From Stieleria mannarensis (GTDB lineage: Bacteria; Planctomycetota; Planctomycetia; Pirellulales; Pirellulaceae), in NCBI RefSeq assembly GCF_014154935.1, contig NZ_JACEHH010000012.1, forward strand, positions 124,001-188,000: a stretch of 64,000 nt of DNA, read 5' to 3'. Made by a program: the position numbers and the translations under genes. Of the stretch, positions 55,101 through 63,699 are shown piece after piece (position 1 is the first letter of the stretch; each line of letters begins with the position of its first letter). The notes beneath the pieces are model-generated. The model had not been told where the DNA came from. It saw nothing but the letters and a program-made list of their open reading frames with translations, and made no database searches.

Positions 55101-56665
55101 CCACGCTGTGGATCGCCGCCGCGAAGGGCATTGTCAACCAGAGTGGACACCCGCTCCGGTGAATAGTCTCGGTTCTTAGAAACCGGTTGCGTTTGCCGGG
55201 ATTGCGATTCGTTCGTCTCATCACGGGGTGGTGGCGTCTCGTCACGCCAGATCAACCGTGTCGCGTCATCATCCTGGACCTCGACGACGGGATCGGCGGA
55301 AATCGTTCTGACGCCCTTCGAAATCCGTACCCAGTGGATCGTGCCGCGGCACCCGATCCGCCCTTCGACCAACCGGCCGATCGCCAGCTTTCCGGCCACT
55401 CCCTCTCGACCGCGTGACTGGATCGCTTGGTCTGCGACCGGTTTGCCATCGACCAGCAACCGCACCCTGGCCGGCTGGTAGATCATCGTCACGGTGTGGG
55501 GCTTGCCGTCACAGATCATCGCATCGCTATGGACGTGATCGGGTTGCATGCCGGGCAGGTAGGCGGTGAAGTTGCCGGTAACGTTGTTGGAAAAGATTTC
55601 CCAGTGGTCGCCCGACCGTTTGGGATCACTGGCAACCAGGATGTTGTATCCGTTGGCATCGGGCAGCGTGACGCGACACTGGACCGTGATCGGCGGTTGA
55701 CGATACTGCGGGCTGCCATCGAGAAGTGTTCCGCCGAGCCCTGGCCGGCCGATTGAAGACGATTGCGGCGGCGGTTGTTGCGGTGAATGGGTACGGAGCT
55801 TCGGCTTCGGCCCGGCGGGGCGACCGTCGATTTGTGGCAACAACCAATGCAAGCCGTCTAGGTTATCCCTCAACCGTTGCTCCACGTCGTCCTGCGTGTG
55901 CCCCAAAATCCCGACGGGGCCTGTGTAGCCCGAATCACGGATCGCCGTCAGAAGCTGGACATCGTATTCGCCTTCACCCAGCGGCAAAATCTTTTGCCCA
56001 CGCTGGTCACCGTTGCGGGTCATGCCGTTGATGTTCAAGCACAACAAGTACGGCTTCAACGATTCCAGCACGTCGGTGAAATCGTCGAGGTGCCCGTGAC
56101 CGTGATGCAGGTTGTAGACGATGCCGACATGACCGGCGTCGTGATGTTCGCGCAGGTAGTCACAGACGGCGATCATGTTCTCCGGCTCGCCGCCCCAGCC
56201 GCCGTGGTTGTACAACCCGAGCTTGCTGCCCAACTTGCGGGTCCGTTGGACCAGTGGCAGCAACTGTGACGCGGCGGCTTTCACCCGTTCGGCTTGGGTT
56301 TGCCCCACGACCGGTCGCAGCATCTGCCAGATCTGGGGGTGCATGTCGTACTTTTCGAACAACCGAAAGGCGTCGTCGTGCGATCCCCAAAACGCAAAGT
56401 ATTCCAGCCCGTGCTTTTTGTATTGCAGGATCTCTTCTTCAAACGTCGGCACATGCTCGGCACGCCAATCGTAGGCGACGCGGCGCAGCCCGAGTCGCCG
56501 GACCATCTCGGCACGCTCGGCCGGACCTCGCTTTTTCGCGTCGAAGGGCACGATGCACCAGGCGACCAGATTGTCGTCGCGCAGGTTCGTGGGCGTTTCG
56601 GCAAAGCACTCTGTGATGACGGCGATGCACAACAGGATCGCCAGGGGGGCACGTCGATAGACCAT
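52127..56665 (-). CDS. Five-module secreted redox protein: TIM barrel - LamG-like - cytochrome c - dehydrogenase propeller - azurin-like copper domain
   Basis: A 1512-residue exported protein (signal [16 protein letters not shown]). Residues about 30-285 resemble xylose-isomerase-like TIM barrels ([39 protein letters not shown]). About 320-480 is a LamG-like sandwich. About 515-680 is a planctomycete-type cytochrome c: heme site C533-L-S-C536-H537 and likely Met632 ligand in LMPDNLA. About 690-1360 holds a sorbosone-dehydrogenase-like beta-propeller ([41 protein letters not shown]). About 1400-1512 is azurin-like with copper ligands His1428, Cys1496, His1501 and Met1505 ([10 protein letters not shown]). 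No internal stop or frameshift. Sugar oxidation with electron relay through heme to copper is inferred. Convergent with the Old Yellow Enzyme gene. Confidence 0.88.
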   Translation of the reverse strand: [1512 protein letters not shown]

Positions 56666-56964
56666 GGGGTGAGATTTTCAGCACCGATTGATGAAGACGA
56701 ATTCGTTTCGAGCGGCCCATTGTAAACGCAGGCGAGTCGAGCAGTACGACGTCCTTTCCAGGTCCTCGCGCTGAACGGGCTGGCGATTGAATCGACCGCC
56801 CGGAAGGGCCATCGTACGCGCCGGAGCGATCGCCCTAAGCTGGACGGTCCCTCTCCGGCGAGACACCCACAACTGCGCGACCGCCTACAATAAGGCGGCG
56901 ACGAACCCGTCCCCGTGAGCGCGACGGCGTGCGGAGCCAACCTGATCCCACTTTCGAGCATTTC
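56666..56964. other. Divergent promoter region
   Basis: A 299-bp non-coding stretch between the five-module redox protein (minus) and the sulfatase (plus). Nothing beyond likely promoters is seen; no clear sigma-70 boxes or dyads were identified. Confidence 0.45.
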
Positions 56965-58368
56965 ATGAAAAAGCAACTCATCGCGTGGCTGGGATGCCTG
57001 TCCCTGATTTCAGCGGCAACCGTCGCACCGGCCCAAAAACCTGCCAAGCCCAACTTCGTGGTCATCATGGTCGACGACATGGGCTATGCGGGCGTCAGTT
57101 GTTTCGGCAATCCCTATTTCAAAACGCCGCAAATCGATCGGCTGGCCGCCGAGGGGATGCGGCTGACCGACTTCCATTCCTCCGGCACGGTCTGTTCTCC
57201 GACCCGCGCCGGACTGCTGACCGGACGTTATCAACAGCGATCGGGAATCGAAGCGGTGATCCATCCGGTTGCAGATCATCCCGAGCACCGCAAAGGGCTG
57301 AAACCCTCCGAGACGACCTTCGCCGAGATGCTCCAATCCGCCGGTTACACCACCGGAATCGTCGGCAAGTGGCATCAGGGTTATCCCCACAACTCCGATG
57401 ACTACCATCCCCAGAATCACGGCTTCGACGATTTCGTCGGCTACCACAGCGGCAACATCGATTTCGTCAGCCACGTGGGTGACCACAACAAGTACGACTG
57501 GTGGCACGGCAAAACGGAGGCCGATGAGGAGGGCTATGCGACGGACTTGATCAACCGCTACAGCATCGATTTTATCAAGCAGAATCGCGACAAGCCGTTC
57601 TGTTTGTACGTGTCGCACTTGGCGATTCACAACCCGGTGCAAGTTCGCGGTGACCCGGTGCGACGGACGGAGTCGGAAGGCTGGAAACGCTGGAAGCCCA
57701 AGGACGAAGCTGAACGGATCGAAAAGTTCCGTGGCATCACGTTGCCGATCGATGAAGGTGTGGGGCAGATTCGTGAGACATTGGTGCGGCTGGGTTTGGA
57801 TCGAAACACGTTGGTCCTGTTCTTCAGCGACAACGGCGCCTCAAGAGATTTCCCCAGCGGCAGCGATGGTTTGCGAGGCGACAAGGGATCGGTTTACGAA
57901 GGCGGTCACAAGGTGCCTTTCATCGCATGGTGGCCGGGCCAGATCCGGCCGGGCGGCCAGAGCGATGCGCCGGCGATCACGCTGGACGTGATGCCGACGT
58001 TGCTTTCACTCGGCGGCGTAAAAGCCGCTCCGCCGAAACCCTTGGACGGCATCGATCTTTCGCCGTTGCTGTTGGACCGCGATGCGTTGCCATCGCGCCC
58101 ATTATTCTGGGCATCGCTCAGCAACCGTGGTGAACGCAGCGAAGCGATGCGCGAGGGACCGTGGAAACTGGTCGTTCGGCATCCCAAGGCCGCACCGGGG
58201 AGTTTCGACAACGAGACCGTCGCACTGTATCGGCTTGATCATGACCCGGCCGAGCAAACCGACTTGTCGGCGCGGCATGCGGAGCGCGCTTCCGCAATGC
58301 TGAAACGACTGAAGGCTTGGTATGCCGACACCCAGCGGACCGCCACCGAGCAACCGGGCGGTTGGTGA
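56965..58368 (+). CDS. Secreted sulfatase, formylglycine type
   Basis: Third sulfatase, 467 residues from ATG 56965, with a Sec signal (QLIAWLGCLSLISAATVAPAQ). Metal site FVVIMVDDMGYAGVSCFG, formylglycine Cys77 in CSPTRAGLLTGRYQQRSG, GIVGKWHQG, LYVSHLAIHNPVQVRGD and FFSDNGASRDFPSG are all as expected of the family. The CxPxR signature groups it with the copy at 9911 rather than with that at 14098. Substrate presumably a sulfated polysaccharide. Confidence 0.94.
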   Translation: MKKQLIAWLGCLSLISAATVAPAQKPAKPNFVVIMVDDMGYAGVSCFGNPYFKTPQIDRLAAEGMRLTDFHSSGTVCSPTRAGLLTGRYQQRSGIEAVIHPVADHPEHRKGLKPSETTFAEMLQSAGYTTGIVGKWHQGYPHNSDDYHPQNHGFDDFVGYHSGNIDFVSHVGDHNKYDWWHGKTEADEEGYATDLINRYSIDFIKQNRDKPFCLYVSHLAIHNPVQVRGDPVRRTESEGWKRWKPKDEAERIEKFRGITLPIDEGVGQIRETLVRLGLDRNTLVLFFSDNGASRDFPSGSDGLRGDKGSVYEGGHKVPFIAWWPGQIRPGGQSDAPAITLDVMPTLLSLGGVKAAPPKPLDGIDLSPLLLDRDALPSRPLFWASLSNRGERSEAMREGPWKLVVRHPKAAPGSFDNETVALYRLDHDPAEQTDLSARHAERASAMLKRLKAWYADTQRTATEQPGGW

Positions 58369-58386
58369 GCGCGGGGGACCGGCAAC

Positions 58387-58486
58387 GATTGAAAATTGCA
58401 AAATGAACCATGCAAATTGCGAAATGATTTGAGCGACAATTCCCGCAAATTTGAATTTGCAATGAACAGTTTGCAATTTGCAATCG
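58387..58486. repeat. A+T-rich imperfect palindrome (TTGCAAATTGC type)
   Basis: GATTGAAAATTGCAAAATGA at the left and TTTGCAATTTGCAATC at the right are near inverse complements, with further ATTGC/GCAAT copies between. Its A+T content contrasts with the surroundings. Together with a CTTCTCCC/GGGAGAAG hairpin near 58560-58590, it fills the 330-bp gap between the sulfatase and the convergent methyltransferase; no gene seen. Confidence 0.75.
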
Positions 58487-58698
58487 GGGGATCCAGCAGA
58501 ATCGTTGAAGGTCTCCGAACCTACCCAACGTTCCAAGTTCCATTGATTTTCACCAGCCCTTCTCCCCCCGCAAAGCCCGGGAGAAGGAAGCCATTGCACG
58601 TTGTGTTGACTGCAGGTTGTGTTGACATCAATGCTTCCAAAGTGGGTTTTGTTTTCACTCGATGCCGACGGACGCTGCGTAGGCGCCGGTCCTACCAT

Positions 58699-59418
58699 TC
58701 ACCCGCTCTTTCGACGCGGGAATGCAGCGGGTTGGCCGTACCAAGCTGGGTGGGCGCCCGTTTTGACGGCCAGCAGGATGGCCTTGCCGTGCAGATGTTC
58801 GGGGCCGTGGGTGTAATCCCATTCCAAACGTTCTTCGTAACGCAGGATCCGCAATTCGGCTTCCTCGGCCACGGCCCAGCGGGCGAGTTGATTGGGGGCG
58901 AAGTAGTTGATCACCGCGTCTGCGGTTTCGCTTTTCGGGGCATCACTTTCGATTCCCGGGTGTCGATCGCTGCCGGGATCTTCGGTCGAATGGACTTCCA
59001 CATACAGCACGCCACCGGCGCACAGCCCGGCGGTCATGCGTTTCCAAACCCGCCGAGCGTCCTCGGCGGGGATGTGATCCAAGACCGTCGTCGCGCAGAT
59101 GGCGTCGAAGGCCCCCGGTGGGATCTCGTGGTCACAGACGTTCGCCACACAGGTTTCCACCTGCCCGCCGACACCGGCGGTTTCGGCCCGCTGCCGGATC
59201 CGCTGGGCACCACGGGGGCTCAAGTCGACCGCCGTGACGTGAAAGCCCACCCGGGCAAGTGCGATCGTGTCACGCCCGGCGCCGGCCCCCAAGTCGAGCG
59301 CGCGGCCGCCACAGTCCACTTGCTCCAGATACGCCGCCAACGGTGCTGACGGCACATCTCCGTAAGCGATGTCGTCACGATCGTAGGGTTCGAAAAACGG
59401 GTCGGTGGGGGCTGGCAT
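58699..59418 (-). CDS. SAM-dependent methyltransferase
   Basis: A 239-residue class I methyltransferase starting at ATG 59418 (MPAPTDPFFEPYDRDD). Motif I LDLGAGAGRDTIAL, then VTAVDLSPRGAQRI, VANVCDHEIPPGAFDAICATTVLDHI and GGVLYVEVHSTED are visible. The C-terminal EWDYTHGPEHLHGKAILLAVK resembles tellurite-resistance TehB-like and related small-molecule methyltransferases. Substrate unknown. Divergent from the DUF1549 gene across 154 bp. Confidence 0.85.
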   Translation of the reverse strand: MPAPTDPFFEPYDRDDIAYGDVPSAPLAAYLEQVDCGGRALDLGAGAGRDTIALARVGFHVTAVDLSPRGAQRIRQRAETAGVGGQVETCVANVCDHEIPPGAFDAICATTVLDHIPAEDARRVWKRMTAGLCAGGVLYVEVHSTEDPGSDRHPGIESDAPKSETADAVINYFAPNQLARWAVAEEAELRILRYEERLEWDYTHGPEHLHGKAILLAVKTGAHPAWYGQPAAFPRRKSG

Positions 59419-59572
59419 GTAAAATCCAATCGTTGTTTTTTTCGCTTCCGATGGCCAAGATCGCGGGTTCCGGGGCGAATCGTCCAAGAATCGCTCGCCC
59501 CTCCGGCGGCCGCGTGGATAATAGCGCGTCGTCCAGCAGTTGTACCAGAAGTGCCTTGCCCCCAACGATCCG

Positions 59573-61300
59573 ATGAAACAGTTTTTCGTCTCTGTCGCCA
59601 AGTGGAGTTGGTTCGGGTTGTTGGTGCTGGTCGCGTTCGGATACATGGCATCGGGACTGTCCGAGCCGCCGGGCGCGAGCGATTCGGGTGAAGCGAGCGA
59701 TTCGGGTGAACACGACGCCCGACCGGTTCGGTTGTCCAGCGAGCAGGCGACTGCGGATGCCCCGCCGGCAAGTGATCCGTCGCATGAGGAATCGATTCGG
59801 CGCGTCGTCCAAGCGGTCAATGCGGCCCGCAACGCACAACTGGGCGATCTGGGTTTGGCCAGTGCCGATCCGGCCGACTGGATGGCCCGGTGCCGCAGAA
59901 TGTCGTTGGCCCTGGTCGGCAGCGGCGTGTCGCTGGAGGAGATCCGTGCGCTCGAAACGCTGCCCGAAGACCGACGCGAATCGACGCACTTGGACAACTT
60001 GCTGCGTGACCCGCGTTTTCATGACTACTGGGCGGAACGTTGGACCCGGTTTTTGGTGGGCGCCGACGAGGGGCCGTTTGTCGTTTACCGCAGGCGTCGA
60101 TTCCGTCACTGGTTGTCCGATCAGCTGGCCGCCAATCGGCGTTACGACCAGATCGTCCGCAACCTGATCACCGCCGAAGGTTTGTGGACGGATCGACCGG
60201 AGGTCAACTTTTTGACGGTGACGTTTGACAGCAACGATGGCAATCCGGACCCGATCCGCTTGGCCGCGCGAACCAGCCGTGCGTTCCTGGGATTACGAAT
60301 CGACTGTTTGCAATGCCACCACGATTTTCTGGGCAACGTCAACTTGGGCGACCCGGTGCAGGCGCGTGAAGGTCGGCAGCAAGATTTTCACCAGTTGGCG
60401 GCGTTCTATAGCAGTGCCAAAACGAATGGGTTGCAAGGCATTCGCACCGGGCAAGCCGATTACAAGTACCAGTATCTGGAGGAAGACGAGGAGGTCGACG
60501 TGACGCCGGCGGTGCCCTACGCGGCGGACCTGTTGCCCGCGGAAGGCGACGCCCGCTCGCGGTTGGCGACTTGGGTGACTCATGCCGACAATCGCCAATT
60601 CTCTCGCGCGGCCGTCGCCCGGTTTTGGGCGTTGATGTTCGGACGCTCGCCGACCGAGGCGGTCGACAACCTGCCCCTGGATGAACCGTTGCCGCCGATG
60701 TTGGAACCGATCATCGATGACTTTGTGCAACACCGCAACGTCCGACGAACCATCCGAATCATTGCCCAGTGCGATGCCTTTGGAACGTCAAGTCGTGCGT
60801 CGTTTGACATCACACCGCAACATGAAGACCACTATGCGGTGTTTCCGTTGACGCGATTGCGTGCCGAACAGGTGGCCGGATCGATCGTCCAGGCGTCTAA
60901 GATCAAGGCCATCACGCGTGATTCCTCCCTGTTGGTTCAACTGATTCGATTCGGTTCGATCAATGACTTTTTGCAGCGATACGGTGACTTGGGTGAAAAT
61001 GAATTCTCCAAGGACGGCATCACGATCCCGCAGCGGTTGTTGATGATCAACGGAAAAATGTTGCGTGAGGCCGGCGAGCTGAACCCGGTCTTGAACGCAA
61101 CCGGACACATCAACCTGTTCGCAGGCGACGACGCTCGCGCGATCGAGACGATGTACCTGTGCTTGCTGAACCGTTATCCCGATGACGAAGAACGAGGCCA
61201 TTTCGTCAACGGACTGGCCCAACGTCAGGATCGTGGCGAAGCCCTCGAAGACCTTTATTGGACGCTCGCCAACAGCACCGAATTCACTTGGAATCATTAA
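59573..61300 (+). CDS. DUF1549/DUF1553 protein (planctomycete cytochrome-associated family)
   Basis: A 575-residue membrane-anchored or exported protein with an N-terminal hydrophobic segment (WSWFGLLVLVAFGYMASGL). DUF1549 text: LLRDPRFHDYWAERWTRFLVG, LITAEGLWTDRPEVNFL, AARTSRAFLGLRIDCLQCHHDFLG (a C-x-x-C-H motif). DUF1553 text: RLATWVTHADNRQFSRAAVARFWALMFGR, FPLTRLRAEQVAGSIVQAS and LCLLNRYPDDEERGHF. ATG 59573 is chosen. An 18-bp in-frame duplication (ASDSGE twice, 59675-59710) follows the membrane segment. It forms the usual pair with the DUF1501 gene 60 bp downstream. Such pairs are abundant in planctomycetes and biochemically undefined. Confidence 0.93.
   Translation: MKQFFVSVAKWSWFGLLVLVAFGYMASGLSEPPGASDSGEASDSGEHDARPVRLSSEQATADAPPASDPSHEESIRRVVQAVNAARNAQLGDLGLASADPADWMARCRRMSLALVGSGVSLEEIRALETLPEDRRESTHLDNLLRDPRFHDYWAERWTRFLVGADEGPFVVYRRRRFRHWLSDQLAANRRYDQIVRNLITAEGLWTDRPEVNFLTVTFDSNDGNPDPIRLAARTSRAFLGLRIDCLQCHHDFLGNVNLGDPVQAREGRQQDFHQLAAFYSSAKTNGLQGIRTGQADYKYQYLEEDEEVDVTPAVPYAADLLPAEGDARSRLATWVTHADNRQFSRAAVARFWALMFGRSPTEAVDNLPLDEPLPPMLEPIIDDFVQHRNVRRTIRIIAQCDAFGTSSRASFDITPQHEDHYAVFPLTRLRAEQVAGSIVQASKIKAITRDSSLLVQLIRFGSINDFLQRYGDLGENEFSKDGITIPQRLLMINGKMLREAGELNPVLNATGHINLFAGDDARAIETMYLCLLNRYPDDEERGHFVNGLAQRQDRGEALEDLYWTLANSTEFTWNH
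59675..59710. repeat. 18-bp in-frame tandem duplication
   Basis: GCGAGCGATTCGGGTGAA occurs twice in tandem and encodes ASDSGE-ASDSGE in the linker behind the membrane segment of the DUF1549 protein. Confidence 0.9.
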
Positions 61301-61360
61301 TGAAACACCAACCTGCGCTGACTTCAATCCAATAAGATTTCCGCCATACCAATCAACCCC

Positions 61361-62668
61361 ATGAATCACAACCAACCCCTCTGCGACCCCCACGCCCATC
61401 TCTCGCGGCGAACGCTGTTGGGAGCCGGTGCCGGTGGGGCCATGCTTTCATCCATCGCCAACCAACTCGCCTGGGCCGACGCGACCGGAGCGACCGAAGC
61501 CTCGCGGCCCAAAAATGTCATCCTGCTTTGGTTGGAAGGAGGACCGAGTCAACTGGAGACCTTTGATCCCCATCCGGGCACGACCATCGGTGGCGAAGTG
61601 GGCGCGATCGCGACGAGTGTTCCCGATCTGAAAATCGCCGACACCTTGCCACGGGTCGCCGAAAAAATGCATTTGGGATCGCTGATCCGAAGCGTGACCA
61701 GTAAAGAAGGTGATCACCAACGCGCGATCTACAACATCAAAAGCGGCTACCGTCCCGATCCCACGCTCGTGCACCCGTCGATCGGTTCGATCCTGTGTCA
61801 CGAGTTTCCCGAAGCGTTGGATATCCCGCGACACATCTCGATCCTGCCCCAGAACGCACCGGCGCGCGGCGGTTACCTGGGGCCGATCTACGACGCCTTC
61901 AAAATCGGCGATCCGCAGAACCCCGTGCCCGATCTCAAATCACCGATCGCGGAGGAGCGGTTCGATCGCAGGATGAAGGATCTGCAATGGTTGGAAGACC
62001 GATTCCGGCGACAACGACTGCGTGACATGGACGAAAACCGAACCCTGCACCAGGCGTCCACCGAAGCGGCGCTCCGCATGATGTCCAGCGAGCAGGTCGA
62101 TGCGTTTGATGTTTCCGGTGAATCCAAGCAGACGCTGGAACGATTCGGCGACACGCCGTTCGGACGCGGTTGCCTTGCGGCGACGCGGTTGATCGCCGCC
62201 GGGGTGCGCTGCGTGGAGGTCACCCTGGGCGGATGGGATTCGCACATCACCAACCATTCGTTGCAATCGGCGCGCTGTGAGATCCTGGATGCGGCCTTGG
62301 CGGCGCTGTTGGACCGACTGGTCGAACAAGAGTTGCTGGAAACGACGCTGGTCGTTTGCGGCGGCGAATTCGGACGCACGCCACAAATCAATCCGGCCGA
62401 GGGACGTGATCACTGGCCGCACGGATTTTCGACCTTCCTGGCCGGGTGTGGCATTCGCAAGGGCGGCGTTTACGGATCCACCGCGGCCGATCCCAAACTG
62501 GATCCCGACAAGCCATTGGCGGACGTCGCCAATCCGCTCACGATCGGCGACCTGCACGCGACGATTCTATCCACACTGGGCGTGCCCTATCACGAAGAAA
62601 GACAAACGCCGATCGGCCGCCCGCTGAGAATTAGCGAAGGCGAACCGATCCGAGAGGTGTTGGTGTAG
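61361..62668 (+). CDS. DUF1501 family protein, Tat-exported
   Basis: A 435-residue protein with a twin-arginine signal (LSRRTLLGAGAGGAMLSS) and an alkaline-phosphatase-superfamily-like body: VILLWLEGGPSQLETFDPHPG near the start, KEGDHQRAIYNIKSGYRP, ARGGYLGPIYDAF, VEVTLGGWDSHI and VVCGGEFGRTPQINPAEGRDHWP near the end, the usual DUF1501 metal-site motifs. Partner of the DUF1549/1553 gene upstream; the two are transcribed together. Activity unknown. Confidence 0.95.
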   Translation: MNHNQPLCDPHAHLSRRTLLGAGAGGAMLSSIANQLAWADATGATEASRPKNVILLWLEGGPSQLETFDPHPGTTIGGEVGAIATSVPDLKIADTLPRVAEKMHLGSLIRSVTSKEGDHQRAIYNIKSGYRPDPTLVHPSIGSILCHEFPEALDIPRHISILPQNAPARGGYLGPIYDAFKIGDPQNPVPDLKSPIAEERFDRRMKDLQWLEDRFRRQRLRDMDENRTLHQASTEAALRMMSSEQVDAFDVSGESKQTLERFGDTPFGRGCLAATRLIAAGVRCVEVTLGGWDSHITNHSLQSARCEILDAALAALLDRLVEQELLETTLVVCGGEFGRTPQINPAEGRDHWPHGFSTFLAGCGIRKGGVYGSTAADPKLDPDKPLADVANPLTIGDLHATILSTLGVPYHEERQTPIGRPLRISEGEPIREVLV

Positions 62669-62836
62669 CGGAAGCCGCCAAGGCTTTCGGCCCCCCGTGC
62701 GGCGCCGCCACGCCCCTGCGAAACTCTTGCCGCACCCGTGCGAAACTCGCCGCCGCGCCCGTGCGAAACTCGCCGCCGCACCCGTGCGAAACTCGGCGCC
62801 GCGCCCGTGCGAAACTCTTGGCGAGTTCCGCTACCT
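62666..62836. repeat. GTAGCGGAA palindrome expanded by 23-bp tandem repeats
   Basis: Left arm GTAGCGGAAGCCGCCAAGGC and right arm, ending CTTGGCGAGTTCCGCTACC, are inverse complements with mismatches. Between them CCC-GTGCGAAACTCGCCGCCG-type 23-bp units repeat about five times (62714-62826), each repeating the CGAAACTC end of the right arm. The element fills the gap between the convergent DUF1501 and nickel superoxide dismutase genes. Confidence 0.85.
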
Positions 62837-62859
62837 GAAAAGCACGGTGCGGCTCTCGA

Positions 62860-63321
62860 CTAGTGCACGTGTTCGAAATCCGGCTCTTTGCCTTCGTACG
62901 CTCGGTACAAATCAAAGATCGCTTTTTCGAGCACCTTGGCGGTTTCCGGATCCGCCGATTGTTTGCACTTCATCGCTGCGATGATGACCGCGTGCGCGGC
63001 GGTCAGTTTCTTGGTGTAACCTTCGCTGCCCGGCTTGATGCGTTGCGCCAGGAAGTACGCCGAAATCGTGTTTTGGATCTTCGTCGCGTGCTCTTCTTTG
63101 GTCAGCACCCAACGTCCAGCCTGATTGACCGACTGGGCGGACATTTGGCCCGCGGTGATCTCATTGATCTGCAATTGAGCTTTCGAGATCGTGTGTTCGT
63201 CTTCGAGCATTTGTTCAAATCGCATTTGGTCCCCATAGATTCCGCAGGGAACTTGGCAATGGGCCATCGCGATCGAGGCGGTGATCAGCAGCGCAAAGGT
63301 GGCAGTCAGAATTCGGGTCAT
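62860..63321 (-). CDS. sodN: Nickel superoxide dismutase, exported
   Basis: Dismutates superoxide outside the cytoplasm. From ATG 63321 the product is 153 residues: a 20-residue Sec signal (TATFALLITASIAMA) followed directly by H-C-Q-V-P-C-G-I-Y, the nickel hook of NiSOD, whose His, two Cys and backbone bind Ni. Cleavage after AMA would expose the ligand His21 as the required N-terminus. The rest (IYGDQMRFEQMLEDEHTISKAQLQI and WVLTKEEHATKIQNTISAYFLAQRIKP) matches the helical-bundle family. In Streptomyces-type NiSOD a separate SodX protease matures the protein; here signal peptidase could do so. ATG 63336 is an alternative start. Confidence 0.95.
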   Translation of the reverse strand: MTRILTATFALLITASIAMAHCQVPCGIYGDQMRFEQMLEDEHTISKAQLQINEITAGQMSAQSVNQAGRWVLTKEEHATKIQNTISAYFLAQRIKPGSEGYTKKLTAAHAVIIAAMKCKQSADPETAKVLEKAIFDLYRAYEGKEPDFEHVH

Positions 63322-63699
63322 GTCGTTCACTCTCATCAAGTCGTTTCTTCTAATTCATAGACACAGATCGTTCGCTCGCGCCATCGGTCCGCCGCTTGGG
63401 CTGGTGGTGCAAAGTCGAACCCGATCAGGCGCGATTATAGACCGCGACACGCATGCGGTGGCGAGGGGAATCTTGTCGGATTGGGAATATCCCCGGCAAT
63501 CGACCGAAAAACGAGTCGGGAGGGCGAATCGATCCCTGCAGGTTACAATGAATCCGTCGATCGAAACACCGATCACACGGCAAATCGCAACGCCGATCCG
63601 ACGGTCGAGCGCGTTCTCCGTGAACTTCGCGCGTGGATCGTGTGACCTTCGCGTAGACACCTGATTCCCCCCAGACCGACTCACCCCAGACCAACCGAA
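63322..63699. other. Intergenic region between divergent sodN and nadE
   Basis: About 378 bp without a convincing gene. It should contain the promoters of both neighbours. Short direct CCCCAGACC repeats occur at 63668 and 63684 just before nadE. No nickel- or metal-regulator dyad was recognised. Confidence 0.45.

Noticed and set aside
60303-60320. Cytochrome c heme site (CLQCH) in the DUF1549 protein
   Set aside because: The CxxCH is a conserved part of DUF1549 itself; without other cytochrome features I do not call a separate heme domain.
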